This document shows positions 9,615 to 17,416 of a DNA stretch of 64,000 nt, one piece after another. The notes under the pieces were generated by a model that saw only the letters and a program-made list of their open reading frames with translations, ran no database searches and was not told the origin of the DNA. This stretch comes from Acinetobacter sp. WCHAc010034 (GTDB lineage Bacteria; Pseudomonadota; Gammaproteobacteria; Pseudomonadales; Moraxellaceae): NCBI RefSeq assembly GCF_001696615.3, contig NZ_CP032279.1, positions 1,054,001 to 1,118,000 on the forward strand. Reading direction: 5' to 3'. The translations under genes and the position numbers were made by a program. Numbering within the stretch: the stretch's first letter is position 1; each line of letters starts with the position of its first letter.

Positions 9615-10463
9615 TTAACCTAAAGCTTTTTCAGCTGCTTCAACAGTTTGACGGATCAGCGTTGTGATGGTCATTGGCCCGACACCGCCCGGAACAGGCG
9701 TGTAAGCGGAAGCCACTTCTTCAATGCCTGCCAGCTGAATGTCGCCCACGCCGCCGCCGTCACGCGGATGGAAGCCTGCATCAACCACAACAGCGCCTTG
9801 CTTGATCCAGTCTTTCTGGATTAACTCCGCCTTGCCTACTGCGCCGACAATGATATCCGCCTGCTTCACAAAGTCTGCAAGGTTTTGCGTGCGTGAATGG
9901 CAAATGGTCACAGTTGCATTGGCCTGCAACAGCATCATCGCCATCGGCTTGCCCAAAATCGCGGAACGGCCCACGACAACGGCATGCTTGCCGGCGATTT
10001 CAATGTTATTTTCCTGCAGGATCGTCATGATGCCTGCAGGCGTTGCAGAACCGTAGGCTGCTTCGCCCATCGCCATGCGGCCAAAGCCAAGGCAAGTCAC
10101 GCCATCGACATCTTTGGCAAGCGAGATAGCATCAAAGCAGGCGCGCTCATCAATCTGCGCAGGCACCGGGTGCTGCAGCAGAATGCCGTGAACATCCGGG
10201 TTGGCATTAAGCTTTTCAATTTCAGCCAGCAGCTGCTCAGTTGTGGTTTCCGCCGGAAGCTCTACTTTTAAAGAATCCATGCCGACACGGCGGCAGGCAT
10301 TGCCTTTCATGCGCACATACGTCGCAGATGCGCCATCATCACCAACTAAAATCGTCGCTAAAATTGGGGTACGACCTGTTTTCGTTTTTAACGCTTCTAC
10401 GCGGGTTAACAAGTCAGTTTCAATTTGTTGCGCTAATGCACGACCATCTAAAACTAATGCCAC
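9615..10463 (-). CDS. folD: Bifunctional methylenetetrahydrofolate dehydrogenase / methenyltetrahydrofolate cyclohydrolase
   Basis: FolD interconverts 5,10-methylene-, 5,10-methenyl- and 10-formyl-tetrahydrofolate, feeding purine and formyl-methionine synthesis in the cytosol. The 282-residue length is standard. The active-site segment [13 protein letters not shown] carries the catalytic Tyr/Lys pair (K53). [12 protein letters not shown] and the NADP-binding stretch [16 protein letters not shown] follow, and the C-terminal PGGVGPMTI motif is present. It is transcribed away from the tRNA genes and has the three-hairpin repeat downstream. Confidence 0.96.
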   Translation of the reverse strand: MALVLDGRALAQQIETDLLTRVEALKTKTGRTPILATILVGDDGASATYVRMKGNACRRVGMDSLKVELPAETTTEQLLAEIEKLNANPDVHGILLQHPVPAQIDERACFDAISLAKDVDGVTCLGFGRMAMGEAAYGSATPAGIMTILQENNIEIAGKHAVVVGRSAILGKPMAMMLLQANATVTICHSRTQNLADFVKQADIIVGAVGKAELIQKDWIKQGAVVVDAGFHPRDGGGVGDIQLAGIEEVASAYTPVPGGVGPMTITTLIRQTVEAAEKALG

Positions 10464-10570
10464 GGCACATCTCCAAAGTAGATATGAATCAATTTCGCAA
10501 ATAATACATGATTATTTAGCCGATTTTCTTCCGTATGCTGAATTTATGCGCATCTGCGCGATTTCTAGTA

Positions 10571-10598
10571 TTGTTTTTTTTTCAAAGATTGCTAATAT
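10571..10598 (+). promoter_or_regulatory. Probable promoter of the tRNA-Cys/tRNA-Leu operon
   Basis: TTGTTT (10571-10576) and TAATAT (10593-10598) are separated by 16 bp and lie 18 bp upstream of tRNA-Cys, a normal layout for a sigma-70 tRNA promoter. Confidence 0.55.
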
Positions 10599-10615
10599 AC
10601 GCATCAACAAGACGC

Positions 10616-10689
10616 GGCGGGGTGGCAGAGTGGTCATGCAGCGGACTGCAACTCCGTGTACGCCGGTTCGATTCCGACCTCCGCCTCCA
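10616..10689 (+). tRNA. tRNA-Cys (GCA)
   Basis: A 74-nt cloverleaf with a 7-bp acceptor stem GGCGGGG/CTCCGCC (one G-U pair). The anticodon loop reads CTGCAAC, giving anticodon GCA, and the T-loop is GTTCGATTC. The discriminator is T, as is typical for tRNA-Cys, and the 3' CCA is encoded. Confidence 0.95.
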
Positions 10690-10702
10690 ATCTTGTTAAA
10701 AT

Positions 10703-10788
10703 GCCCGAGTGGTGAAATCGGTAGACACAGGGGATTTAAAATCCCCCGCCCACAAGGCGTGCCAGTTCGAGTCTGGCCTCGGGCACCA
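10703..10788 (+). tRNA. tRNA-Leu (TAA)
   Basis: An 86-nt class II tRNA with acceptor stem GCCCGAG/CTCGGGC, a long variable arm, anticodon TAA within ATTTAAAAT, a GTTCGAGTC T-loop and an encoded CCA. It lies 13 bp after tRNA-Cys, so the two are co-transcribed. Confidence 0.95.
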
Positions 10789-10817
10789 TTTTAATACTTC
10801 TTAAAATGGTGCAATAA

Positions 10818-10845
10818 AAAATCCAGCGCTAAGCTGGTTTTTTTA
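10818..10845 (+). terminator. Terminator of the tRNA operon
   Basis: The hairpin CCAGC-GCTAA-GCTGG is preceded by A6 and followed by a run of seven T, 30 bp after tRNA-Leu. Confidence 0.8.
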
Positions 10846-10940
10846 TACCTGGAATTCAGCGCCCTTCCAACAAACAAACTAAAAACAAATAGGGTATCTC
10901 TCCCCAGCCTCTCAAGCCCCTCTTTCCCTTATAGCCATCT

Positions 10941-11129
10941 TTAAAAAACAATAGGATATTTAACCCAATCCCATAGACCAGGCTTTCCCGCAATTTCCAT
11001 CCCTTCCCCGCACTTCCTGCAGTGTGGAAAAAATGCAATCACATCACTTTTGGGCGCAAAGATAGCAGCCGCTTTACATTTAGGACACTGCACTTTGATT
11101 GGCGCCGGCTGCCATGCCATAAAGGTCAC
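10941..11129 (-). CDS. Small zinc-ribbon-like protein
   Basis: A protein of about 60 residues containing two CxxC pairs, CPKC near residues 15-18 and CRKC near 37-40, the layout of a zinc ribbon. I do not recognise the family. It starts with a GTG directly after the stop of the upstream WYL regulator remnant, or at an ATG three codons later (11120). It is therefore probably in the same transcript. Relatives of such small zinc ribbons often bind nucleic acid or act as structural metal sites; the function here is unknown. Confidence 0.6.
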   Translation of the reverse strand: MTFMAWQPAPIKVQCPKCKAAAIFAPKSDVIAFFPHCRKCGEGMEIAGKPGLWDWVKYPIVF

Positions 11130-12029
11130 TTAGCTCCCTAAATACCGCTTCAGCTCATTTTCCAGCTCAGCCTGCATGCCCTCAGGATTCACCACTTTCA
11201 CATTCGGAATCCAGAACCGCACCAAAGGCAAAAGCTGAATATCATGGCTGATGCGGCTGGAAACCAGCAGCCCGCCATCATCCAGCTCTTTCACCAACTG
11301 CTGCTCCGGCAGCAGGCGGCGCTGCTTAAAATAACTGGCGACATCCGCATGAATGGACAGAATCACTTCCTTCTTTTCCTGTCCAAACCAAATGCCCTCT
11401 TCATCTTCCAGCAGCTTTAAAATTTCCGCATTGGGCTGAAACGCTGAATAGGTATGACTGGAAGAATTCAGGCTGATGTGGCTTAACCTGTATGTGCGCA
11501 ATTCGTCTTTGCGCACGGCAGCCAGATACCAGCTGCCGTGATGATGAATCAAGCGGTAAGACTGAACCAGCCGGGGTTAATTTTTATATAAAAACCCCAC
11601 CTGCAGGCTGTTCTGAATCGCATTGCCCAGCACTTTAAAAATATCGGTGAATTGGGCGGCATCTTCAAAAGCATAGCCTTTGGCGCTGTATATTTGATTT
11701 GCGCGGCTGTCCAGCAGCTCCTTTAGAAAGGACATATCCAGGCTCGGATAAAGGTGGCTGATCCCCGAAAGCTTGGCAAAGTTCTGAATATCTTTGGGCG
11801 TAATTTTGCCAAGATGGCTCGGCTCCAAATAGAACTTCCTGCTCTGCGGATCTTCAATTAAATTCAGGAAACGGCTTAAGCGGTCAAAATCGCGGGTAAT
11901 GGTGCGCGGATTTACCGAAAACTCTTCCGCCAGCTCTTTCACACTGAGCTGGCAGCCCATATTCAGCTTAGTGAGAATATTCGCCAAACGGTCTGCCAAA
12001 CGCTCATGCGCCGTCGCTTCACGCGTCAT
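11130..12029 (-). pseudogene. HTH/WYL-domain transcriptional regulator interrupted by an in-frame TAA
   Basis: The two open frames 12029-11577 and 11576-11130 are in the same reading frame, separated only by the TAA at 11577-11579. Joined, they give about 299 codons. The N-terminal helix-turn-helix (LSVKELAEEFSVNPRTITRD, residues about 28-47) belongs to DeoR-like regulators. A WYL ligand-sensing domain begins at GFLYKN, just before the stop, and continues PRLVQSYRLIHHHGSWYLAA after it. One substitution (AAA to TAA) would explain the break. The first half has a good ribosome-binding site; the second could start only from a TTG. It may be a recent pseudogene, a sequencing error, or a read-through gene. 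Confidence 0.8.
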
Positions 12030-12180
12030 ATTTTTACCCTTGATTTCTTCTCAGCTGCAGCGCTTATTGCATGATATACCGCTCAGGCCCATAAAAGCAT
12101 AATTAATGCATTTTTTCCACAAACGAAAATGCAATTTTTATTTATCTAATTCATATATTTAATTTAGAAACAGCCGGCGC

Positions 12181-12396
12181 TTAGCTTGCCGCAGCGGACT
12201 GGCTTTTCCGATCATTTAGCCGGTCTAAATAACGCTCGAAATGCAGCATGGCCGCGTAATACTTAGGCAATTCACCCCACTGCACTTTTTGCTGAATCAA
12301 TGCCTTAAAAAGGCGGGCTAAGGCCTTGAGCATATGGCGTCCCGTATAAGGTTTTTTATCAACTTTCACAATCAGCGCCCTCTTCATATCTTTCAT
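12181..12396 (-). CDS. Short basic protein of unknown function
   Basis: A 71-residue lysine/arginine-rich protein with a helical middle section (LKALARLFKALIQQKVQWGELPKYYAAMLHF, starting near residue 23; quoted here in brief as its key residues are KYYAAM and FERYLDRL). No signal peptide or family is recognised. Two ATGs four codons apart, at 12396 and 12387, are possible starts. It stands alone between the WYL regulator and the quinone oxidoreductase. Composition matches the neighbours, so I regard it as probably real. Confidence 0.5.
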   Translation of the reverse strand: MKDMKRALIVKVDKKPYTGRHMLKALARLFKALIQQKVQWGELPKYYAAMLHFERYLDRLNDRKSQSAAAS

Positions 12397-12550
12397 CCAG
12401 TCCGGCCCGCAATGAATTGATCAAATTTTCTAATGAATAGGGCCTTCCCATAATCTAAGCGCGGCCTGTGACAGGTGATGTCACAGCAGAATAAAATATG
12501 ATGCGATTTTTTTAATCTCCGTTATATTTTTTCAGAAATTCCGCCTATGC

Positions 12551-12580
12551 ATAAAAAAAGCCAGTTCAATGAACTGGCTT
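12551..12580 (-). terminator. Terminator of the quinone oxidoreductase gene
   Basis: On the minus strand, AAGCCAGTTC pairs with GAACTGGCTT around a 3-base loop and is followed by T7. It is located 20 bp after the stop codon. Confidence 0.85.
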
Positions 12581-12599
12581 GAAACAACGCTGAGCGGAA

Positions 12600-13595
12600 T
12601 CAGGCAATAACCTCCACCACCACTTTCCCCACATGCTCGCCAGTATCCATGCAGGCATGCGCATCCTGAATCTGATCAAACTTAAATGTTTTATAGATCA
12701 TCGGCAGGCATTCGCCTTTTGCCCACAGCGGCGCAACATGCTCCTGCAGGCCCTGCGCAATTTCAGCTTTTTCTGCGGTATTGCGCGCGCGCATGGTTGA
12801 ACCGGTAATGGTCAGGCGCTTCATCATGATTTGACCGAGCTTCACCTCTTTGGCTTTCGCCCCGCCCAAAAATGCGATATACACCAGGCGGCCGTCACGG
12901 CGCAGCAGGTTAAGGTTCTTTTCCAGATACGGCGCGCCAACCATATCCAAAATCACATCTACGCCGCCATTGCCGGTTTTCTCATTAATAACCTGCTCAA
13001 AATCCTGCGTTTTATAGTTGATGGCATCGGTTAAGTCCGCAATCGCCTGCACTTTTTCATCCGTGCCCACCGTGGCAAAAGTTTTAATACCCAAGGACTT
13101 GCACAGCATCAGCGCTGTGGTGCCAATGCCGCTGCCGCCGCCATGCACAAGCACGGTTTCGCCAGCCTTGGCCCTGCCCATCTGAAACACGTTCGCCCAT
13201 ACGGTAAAGAAGGTTTCCGGAATGGCGGCCGCCTGCACAAAGCTGACGCCTGCCGGAATGGCCAAAGCCTGGCTTTCAGGCACGGCGCAGTATTCCGCAT
13301 AGCCGCCGCCGTTGGTCAGGCCGCAGACTTTATCGCCGGCTTTGAATTTGGTGACATCACTGCCGACAGCAATCACTTCGCCTGCTACTTCCAGGCCCGG
13401 CACCGGGGTGACGCCTTTCGGCATCGGGTACAGGCCCTGGCGCTGCAGAATGTCGGGGCGGTTAATGCCGAAAGCATGCACTTTCACTAAAACCTCATCC
13501 GCTTGAGGCGCAGGCACGGCCACGCTTTCATAGGCAAGCTTATCCACTCCGCCCGGTTCTGTAATAATGACTTGCTGCATCGTTGCGTGCGACAT
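12600..13595 (-). CDS. NAD(P)H quinone oxidoreductase, PIG3-type zinc-independent MDR protein
   Basis: A 331-residue member of the medium-chain dehydrogenase/reductase superfamily that reduces quinones or enones with NADPH. The N-terminal GroES-like fold includes GINRPDILQRQGLYP, typical of the PIG3/TP53I3-like group. The coenzyme-binding loop is VHGGGSGIGTTALML near residue 150. There is no structural zinc cysteine cluster, which fits quinone oxidoreductases rather than alcohol dehydrogenases. The gene is monocistronic with a strong terminator and is divergent from the GNAT gene. The exact substrate is unknown. Confidence 0.88.
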   Translation of the reverse strand: MSHATMQQVIITEPGGVDKLAYESVAVPAPQADEVLVKVHAFGINRPDILQRQGLYPMPKGVTPVPGLEVAGEVIAVGSDVTKFKAGDKVCGLTNGGGYAEYCAVPESQALAIPAGVSFVQAAAIPETFFTVWANVFQMGRAKAGETVLVHGGGSGIGTTALMLCKSLGIKTFATVGTDEKVQAIADLTDAINYKTQDFEQVINEKTGNGGVDVILDMVGAPYLEKNLNLLRRDGRLVYIAFLGGAKAKEVKLGQIMMKRLTITGSTMRARNTAEKAEIAQGLQEHVAPLWAKGECLPMIYKTFKFDQIQDAHACMDTGEHVGKVVVEVIA

Positions 13596-13722
13596 AATTA
13601 TTTCCTGATTGATTCAATTGTTTTCCGCTTTGATGTATTGCAGCATAAACTTTGCATAGAATGAATAACAGTGGACTTATGTATAATCACTTTATTATTC
13701 AGCCAATTGATATAGGTAAAGC

Positions 13723-14163
13723 ATGAGGGCCATCAGAAAAGCCGCCGCGGATGACATGCAGGCCATGCTGCAGATATGGCTGGACGCTTCCATTCAGGCG
13801 CATGATTTCATTCCCGCCGCCTTCTGGCAAAATCAGTTGATCAGTATGCGGGACACCTACCTGCCCTTGGCTGAAAATTATGTGATAGAAGATAATAATG
13901 CGGTCATGGGCTTTGCCTCGCTGCTGTGGCCAGATGCATTTCTGGCTGCGCTTTTTGTTGCGCCGGAGCAGCAGAGCTATGGATACGGCTCTGCTCTGCT
14001 TGATTTTTTAAAGCAGCAGCGCCGTGAACTGCATTTAAGCGTCTATGCTGAAAATGCCCCTGCCGTAAGTTTTTATCAGAAGCACGGCTTTAAAGTCATC
14101 AGCCAAGGTATTGATGAAAATACAGGACATGCAGAATATGCCATGACTTGGCTTCAGGATTAA
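13723..14163 (+). CDS. GNAT-family N-acetyltransferase, YiaC-like
   Basis: A 146-residue acetyl-CoA-dependent N-acetyltransferase. The acetyl-CoA loop lies in EQQSYGYGSALLDFLKQ (near residue 88), in place of the common Q/RxxGxG/A, and NAPAVSFYQKHGF gives the C-terminal wedge motif. Overall order and length resemble E. coli YiaC, a lysine acetyltransferase, but substrate assignment is inference. A purine-rich AGGTAAAGC precedes the ATG. A thioredoxin-like gene follows by 24 bp and is probably co-transcribed. Confidence 0.82.
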   Translation: MRAIRKAAADDMQAMLQIWLDASIQAHDFIPAAFWQNQLISMRDTYLPLAENYVIEDNNAVMGFASLLWPDAFLAALFVAPEQQSYGYGSALLDFLKQQRRELHLSVYAENAPAVSFYQKHGFKVISQGIDENTGHAEYAMTWLQD

Positions 14164-14187
14164 TCTGCAGGATTTTCAGGAAAACGC

Positions 14188-14520
14188 ATGCCAGCCGTGA
14201 TTGAATACCATGAAGACAACTACAGCGCCTTTGAATGGTTCGAGGGCCTTGCGGTCATCCGCTTTTATGCCGGCTGGTGCGCGCCCTGCGTGCAGAATTC
14301 CCCAGTATTTGAACAGCTGGCGGAACATTATGCGCAGGCGAATCCTGAGATTAAATTCGGCAAGGTGAATATTGACCAGTCGCCGATTCTGACTTTGCGC
14401 TATAACGTTTACGGCTTGCCTTCCACGTTGATTTTCCGCAATGGTGCAATTATTAAAAGGATTGCCGGAGTTAAAAGCCTGGCTGAAATGAAAAGCATTG
14501 TGGATAGCATGGATGCTTAA
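14188..14520 (+). CDS. Thioredoxin-family protein
   Basis: A 110-residue thioredoxin-fold protein with the redox motif WCAPC near residue 30, the cis-proline loop YGLPST, and the usual beta-alpha order. The active-site spacer Ala-Pro differs from the Gly-Pro of TrxA, so the reduction potential may differ. No signal peptide is present, indicating a cytosolic disulfide reductase or redox sensor. The ribosome-binding site AGGAAAACGC is clear, and it follows the GNAT gene in one transcript. It converges with the GST gene, with 17 bp between the stops. Confidence 0.85.
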   Translation: MPAVIEYHEDNYSAFEWFEGLAVIRFYAGWCAPCVQNSPVFEQLAEHYAQANPEIKFGKVNIDQSPILTLRYNVYGLPSTLIFRNGAIIKRIAGVKSLAEMKSIVDSMDA

Positions 14521-14537
14521 AGCCGATTTCCGCTGAT

Positions 14538-15194
14538 TCACCTCTGATTAAGCGCCTCATCCGCAGCAGCGAAATGCGCCATCTGATCGGCATAGGCTTT
14601 TTGAAACGCCGGGCGGGCTGTGGCGCGGGCTGCATAAGGGCTGCAGGCTGGATATTCCGCCAAACCGCCAAAGCGGCCCACCAAGCGCAGCACATCCGCC
14701 ATGAGGATATCCGCAACAGAGAAAGCCCCAGCCAGCCATTCGCGCCCTGCCAGCACCTTTTCCATATGCTGCAAGCGCGCGCGGAGGAATGCATCCATCA
14801 ATTTTCTGGCAGGCGTTTCCGCCGTGTCATGGGTAAAGCGGTAAAATGATAAAGGCAGGCTGGCCATTTCCACGGAGTTCAGCGCCGCAAATACCCATTG
14901 AATGACATCGCTGCGCCCGCAGGGATCCTGCGGCAGCAGCTTGCCGCTGAGTCCGCCTAGATAAAGCAGGATGGCTCCGCTCTCAAAAATTGAGATATCG
15001 CCATCCGTCAGCCACGGCACTTGCCCAAAGGGCTGATGCGCAAAATGTTCGGTGCCGCGGTCTTTAAAAGGCGTGCTTTGCACTGTGTAAGGCAGCCCGG
15101 CTTCTTCCAGCGCCCAGCGCACGCGGAGATCCCGCACATAGCCTCTTGGCGGTTCCGGAACCCAGTCAAATGTTGTCAGGATGAGATCAGGCAT
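14538..15194 (-). CDS. Glutathione S-transferase family protein
   Basis: A 218-residue GST with an N-terminal thioredoxin-like domain (residues 1-80; QVPWL with the cis-proline, then the glutathione-binding turn FESGAILLYL) and a helical C-terminal domain containing WLAGAFSVADILMADV. It may detoxify electrophiles by conjugation or reduction, but its substrate is unknown. The frame is open 39 codons further upstream. The ATG at 15194 is favoured because AAGGGA lies six bases upstream and the family begins with a strand like PDLILTTFDW. Confidence 0.85.
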   Translation of the reverse strand: MPDLILTTFDWVPEPPRGYVRDLRVRWALEEAGLPYTVQSTPFKDRGTEHFAHQPFGQVPWLTDGDISIFESGAILLYLGGLSGKLLPQDPCGRSDVIQWVFAALNSVEMASLPLSFYRFTHDTAETPARKLMDAFLRARLQHMEKVLAGREWLAGAFSVADILMADVLRLVGRFGGLAEYPACSPYAARATARPAFQKAYADQMAHFAAADEALNQR

Positions 15195-15349
15195 TTGCAT
15201 TTCCCTTTTATTTTTGCACAGAAACCAGCTGCACAGCGCATGCAAAACAAGCCCTCCCCCTATTGTACGTTTTTTACACTTATTAGACCTATTTGAGCAC
15301 AGATCAACCATGAAACAATGCTGAGCTGATCATTTTTTGTTTGATTTTT

Positions 15350-15388
15350 TAATTTTACCCGGATAATATAATTTTACCCGGACAAAAT
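15350..15388 (+). promoter_or_regulatory. Tandem operator-like sites upstream of the DUF2239 gene
   Basis: The 14-mer TAATTTTACCCGGA occurs at 15350-15363 and again at 15369-15382, a period of 19 bp. Each copy sits in an imperfect palindrome centred on CCCGG (TTACCCGGATAA, then TTTTACCCGGACAAAA). They are 20-55 bp upstream of the ATG, where a promoter is expected, so a repressor or activator site is likely. The regulator is not identified. Confidence 0.6.
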
Positions 15389-15406
15389 ATATAGAACATT
15401 TTTTAT

Positions 15407-15955
15407 ATGAAGACTGAACACACCTATAGCGCCTTTACCGGCGATAAACACCTGCTAACCGGTTCTCTGCTGCAGGTGGCTTTGGCGCTAAAAAATCAAG
15501 CGGATGACTCAGCAGCGGTTCTGATTTTTAATGATCAAACCGGCCAGCAGATTGATGTAAATATTTCAGGTTCTGAAACTGAAATTCAGCAGCGCTATGC
15601 TGCGCCTGAAGCTGCCAAGAAAGTTGGCCGTCCTAAATTAGGCGTGATTTCGCGTGAAATTACCTTGCAGCAGAAGCATTGGGATTGGCTGGATTTGCAG
15701 AGTGCAAGCGCTTCGGCTGTAATCCGCAAATTAATTGATAAGGAACTGAATAACCCGGCCTCTGAAAGCAATATCATGCTGGCGAAGCAGACTGTTGACC
15801 GCTTTATGTCCGCCATGCTGGGCAATATGCCGAATTATGAGGAAGCCTCCCGTGCTTTATATCAAGGCCGCAAGGATACATTTCTCGCATTGATTCAAGG
15901 CTATCCACAGGATTTAAGGGAATATCTTGTATTAAAAACACAGGGCCTTTTTTAA
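15407..15955 (+). CDS. DUF2239 family protein
   Basis: A 182-residue cytosolic protein of the DUF2239 family, whose function is not established. Recognisable family features are the opening YSAFTGDKHLLTGSLLQVAL, the strand VLIFNDQTGQQIDVN, and KVGRPKLGVISREITL followed by HWDWL and a Ser-Ala-rich helix near residues 95-115. The basic GRPKLG segment followed by helices could suggest nucleic-acid binding, which is inference. The upstream tandem CCCGG sites suggest dedicated regulation, possibly shared with the divergent GST gene. Confidence 0.75.
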   Translation: MKTEHTYSAFTGDKHLLTGSLLQVALALKNQADDSAAVLIFNDQTGQQIDVNISGSETEIQQRYAAPEAAKKVGRPKLGVISREITLQQKHWDWLDLQSASASAVIRKLIDKELNNPASESNIMLAKQTVDRFMSAMLGNMPNYEEASRALYQGRKDTFLALIQGYPQDLREYLVLKTQGLF

Positions 15956-15997
15956 GTGAAATGAATATTTTAAGCTTTTGGTACCCCACCTGAATAA

Positions 15998-16024
15998 GGG
16001 CGGCTACATTAGCCCCGCCCTTTA
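15998..16024 (+). terminator. Possible weak terminator after the DUF2239 gene
   Basis: GGGCGG (15998-16003) pairs with CCGCCC (16015-16020), followed by three T. It overlaps the stop codon of the convergent interrupted gene, so both transcripts may end near here. Confidence 0.45.
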
Positions 16025-16270
16025 TATTCCCTCACCATCCGCTCACTGACATCTTCAAGATAGCAAAGCGGCGCATAGCCGCCCGCGCGGTTATACGCGC
16101 TGCGTTTGCCGCAGCGGCTGCCGTTGCGCGCAGTATTGTATGGACAAGGGCAGTTTCCCGGATAGCTTTCAATCGACTGCTGGATAATTTTCCGCTTAAC
16201 CGCTGCGGTATTTTCAGCGCCCTGTTTCGCTTCTGCACCAAAAGATAAACATAAGCCAATTAAAAATAAT

Positions 16271-17257
16271 AACCTGAGTTCGACTTAATATGCTTACTAA
16301 TTAAGCATATTTCTAAAGGCCGGCTTATTCGGTGATAAACAGTAAGAAACTATTGCAGCCATCAGATTGACCATAAAATTATTAACCGAACGATGCCGGG
16401 TATGGTCAATCTGATGCAGGTTTTTCAGCTGATCATTCACTGTTTCAATCAATCCCCGCTTTGAGAGAAGCTGTTTTTCTTCCTCGTTATATTCAGGCGG
16501 ATTCTTCATATTCTTACGCCCCATGGTTAAGATCTTAATGCCTTGCTGAGATAAGCTTTCAGCCTTGGCTTTACTTATATATCCCTTATCTGCGAGTAAA
16601 ATTCCACTTAAGCCTTTGCTTAACACATCCAGCATTTTGACATCGTGAACATTTCCTGATGTAAATGCAATATTGATAATTTCACCTAATTGATTGATAA
16701 CCATATGCAATTTAAATCCGTAGAACCAGCCCATACTGCTTTTTCCCCGCTCTGCCAGGCCTTTAAAAACTTTATGCCTTGCAATGCGGCGGTTATGGCA
16801 AACGGGCAGTTTAGTTGAATCAATTAAGCTGATCCCGGTACATTGGCCTTTAATTTGATGAAAGAAGCAAGTTAACGCTGTGAGGCATTGAGGCAGCAAC
16901 TCAATCATTCTGTTATAGCTGGGCAGTGCAGGAAAAGCTGATTTCCAGAAAGGCTGAATCATATGGCTGTAATAATACTTGAAGAACCTGAAACCGGACT
17001 GATGAAACAGCACAGCGATTGTCATGATCTCGGACAGGCAGAGGGCCTTGGCTCTGCGCCGCCTTGGCTGGCGGTCTGAAATGAGGGCTGTATTTAGCGC
17101 GGATTCAAAATCTTTGCAGAAATCATCTATTGCACAGAAGATTTCAGTAATATAATCCATAGGAAAGCCTTTATTTTGTGATTTTTTGTCTTGAGAACCA
17201 AAATCTTACAACTTCAAAGGCTTTTTCTTTGTTTCTTTTTTATATCGAACTCAGGTT
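16271..17257 (-). mobile_element. IS982-family insertion sequence, 987 bp
   Basis: The element carries perfect 13-bp terminal inverted repeats, AACCTGAGTTCGA at 16271-16283 and its complement at 17245-17257. It is flanked by the direct repeat AATAAT (16265-16270 and 17258-17263), the probable target duplication. It holds one intact transposase gene. Size, single transposase and end sequence fit the IS982 family. Intact ends and target duplication indicate a recent insertion. Confidence 0.9.
16297..17160 (-). CDS. IS982-family DDE transposase
   Basis: A 287-residue transposase that cuts and joins the IS ends. The catalytic triad can be placed at D114 (SLIDSTKLPVC), D191 (LLADKGYIS) and E239 (KRGLIETVNDQLK), with GFKLHMVI between the first two, as is typical of IS982. 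The frame is full length with no internal stop, so the copy may be active. It fills nearly the whole element. Confidence 0.92.
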   Translation of the reverse strand: MDYITEIFCAIDDFCKDFESALNTALISDRQPRRRRAKALCLSEIMTIAVLFHQSGFRFFKYYYSHMIQPFWKSAFPALPSYNRMIELLPQCLTALTCFFHQIKGQCTGISLIDSTKLPVCHNRRIARHKVFKGLAERGKSSMGWFYGFKLHMVINQLGEIINIAFTSGNVHDVKMLDVLSKGLSGILLADKGYISKAKAESLSQQGIKILTMGRKNMKNPPEYNEEEKQLLSKRGLIETVNDQLKNLHQIDHTRHRSVNNFMVNLMAAIVSYCLSPNKPAFRNMLN

Positions 17258-17369
17258 AATAATTTTTTCATAAATACCCCCTCTACAAGCCATTGTATAG
17301 GGAAATTATTTACGTGAACCATATATCATTATTTGAGCGCTTATTTTTTAGCCGCCAGCTTTTTACGGC

Positions 17370-17395
17370 AATAAGAAAGCCCGCTGTCGCGGGCT
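17370..17395 (-). terminator. Terminator of cysN
   Basis: On the minus strand AGCCCGC-GACA-GCGGGCT is followed by TTCTTATT, 22 bp after the cysN stop. The stem is strong and the U-tract imperfect. Confidence 0.7.
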
Positions 17396-17416
17396 GTCTT
17401 CAATCCATCCAATCCC

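Larger units (their letters stand above)
16009..17271 (-). pseudogene. Small cysteine-rich exported protein gene, split by the IS982-family insertion
   Basis: Removing the IS (16271-17257) and one copy of the 6-bp target duplication restores an 89-codon minus-strand frame from the ATG at 17271 to TAA at 16009. It begins MKKLLFLIGLCLSFGAEA, a signal peptide, and continues with SYPGNCPCPYNTARNGSRCG and AGGYAPLCYLEDVS. The mature protein has four cysteines and resembles a small family of exported proteins with a CPCP motif. A strong ribosome-binding site (GAGGGGG) lies six bases before the ATG. In the present allele translation stops after MKKLLT at the IS edge. The function is unknown. Confidence 0.8.

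Noticed and set aside
10856..11038. 60-codon frame beside the zinc-ribbon gene
   Set aside because: It is a different frame of the same strand, and only the 10941-11129 frame has paired CxxC motifs and a coupled start.
16032..16259. 75-codon alanine-rich frame left of the IS
   Set aside because: It is an out-of-phase shadow of the small CPCP-motif exported protein, whose frame is restored exactly when the IS is removed.
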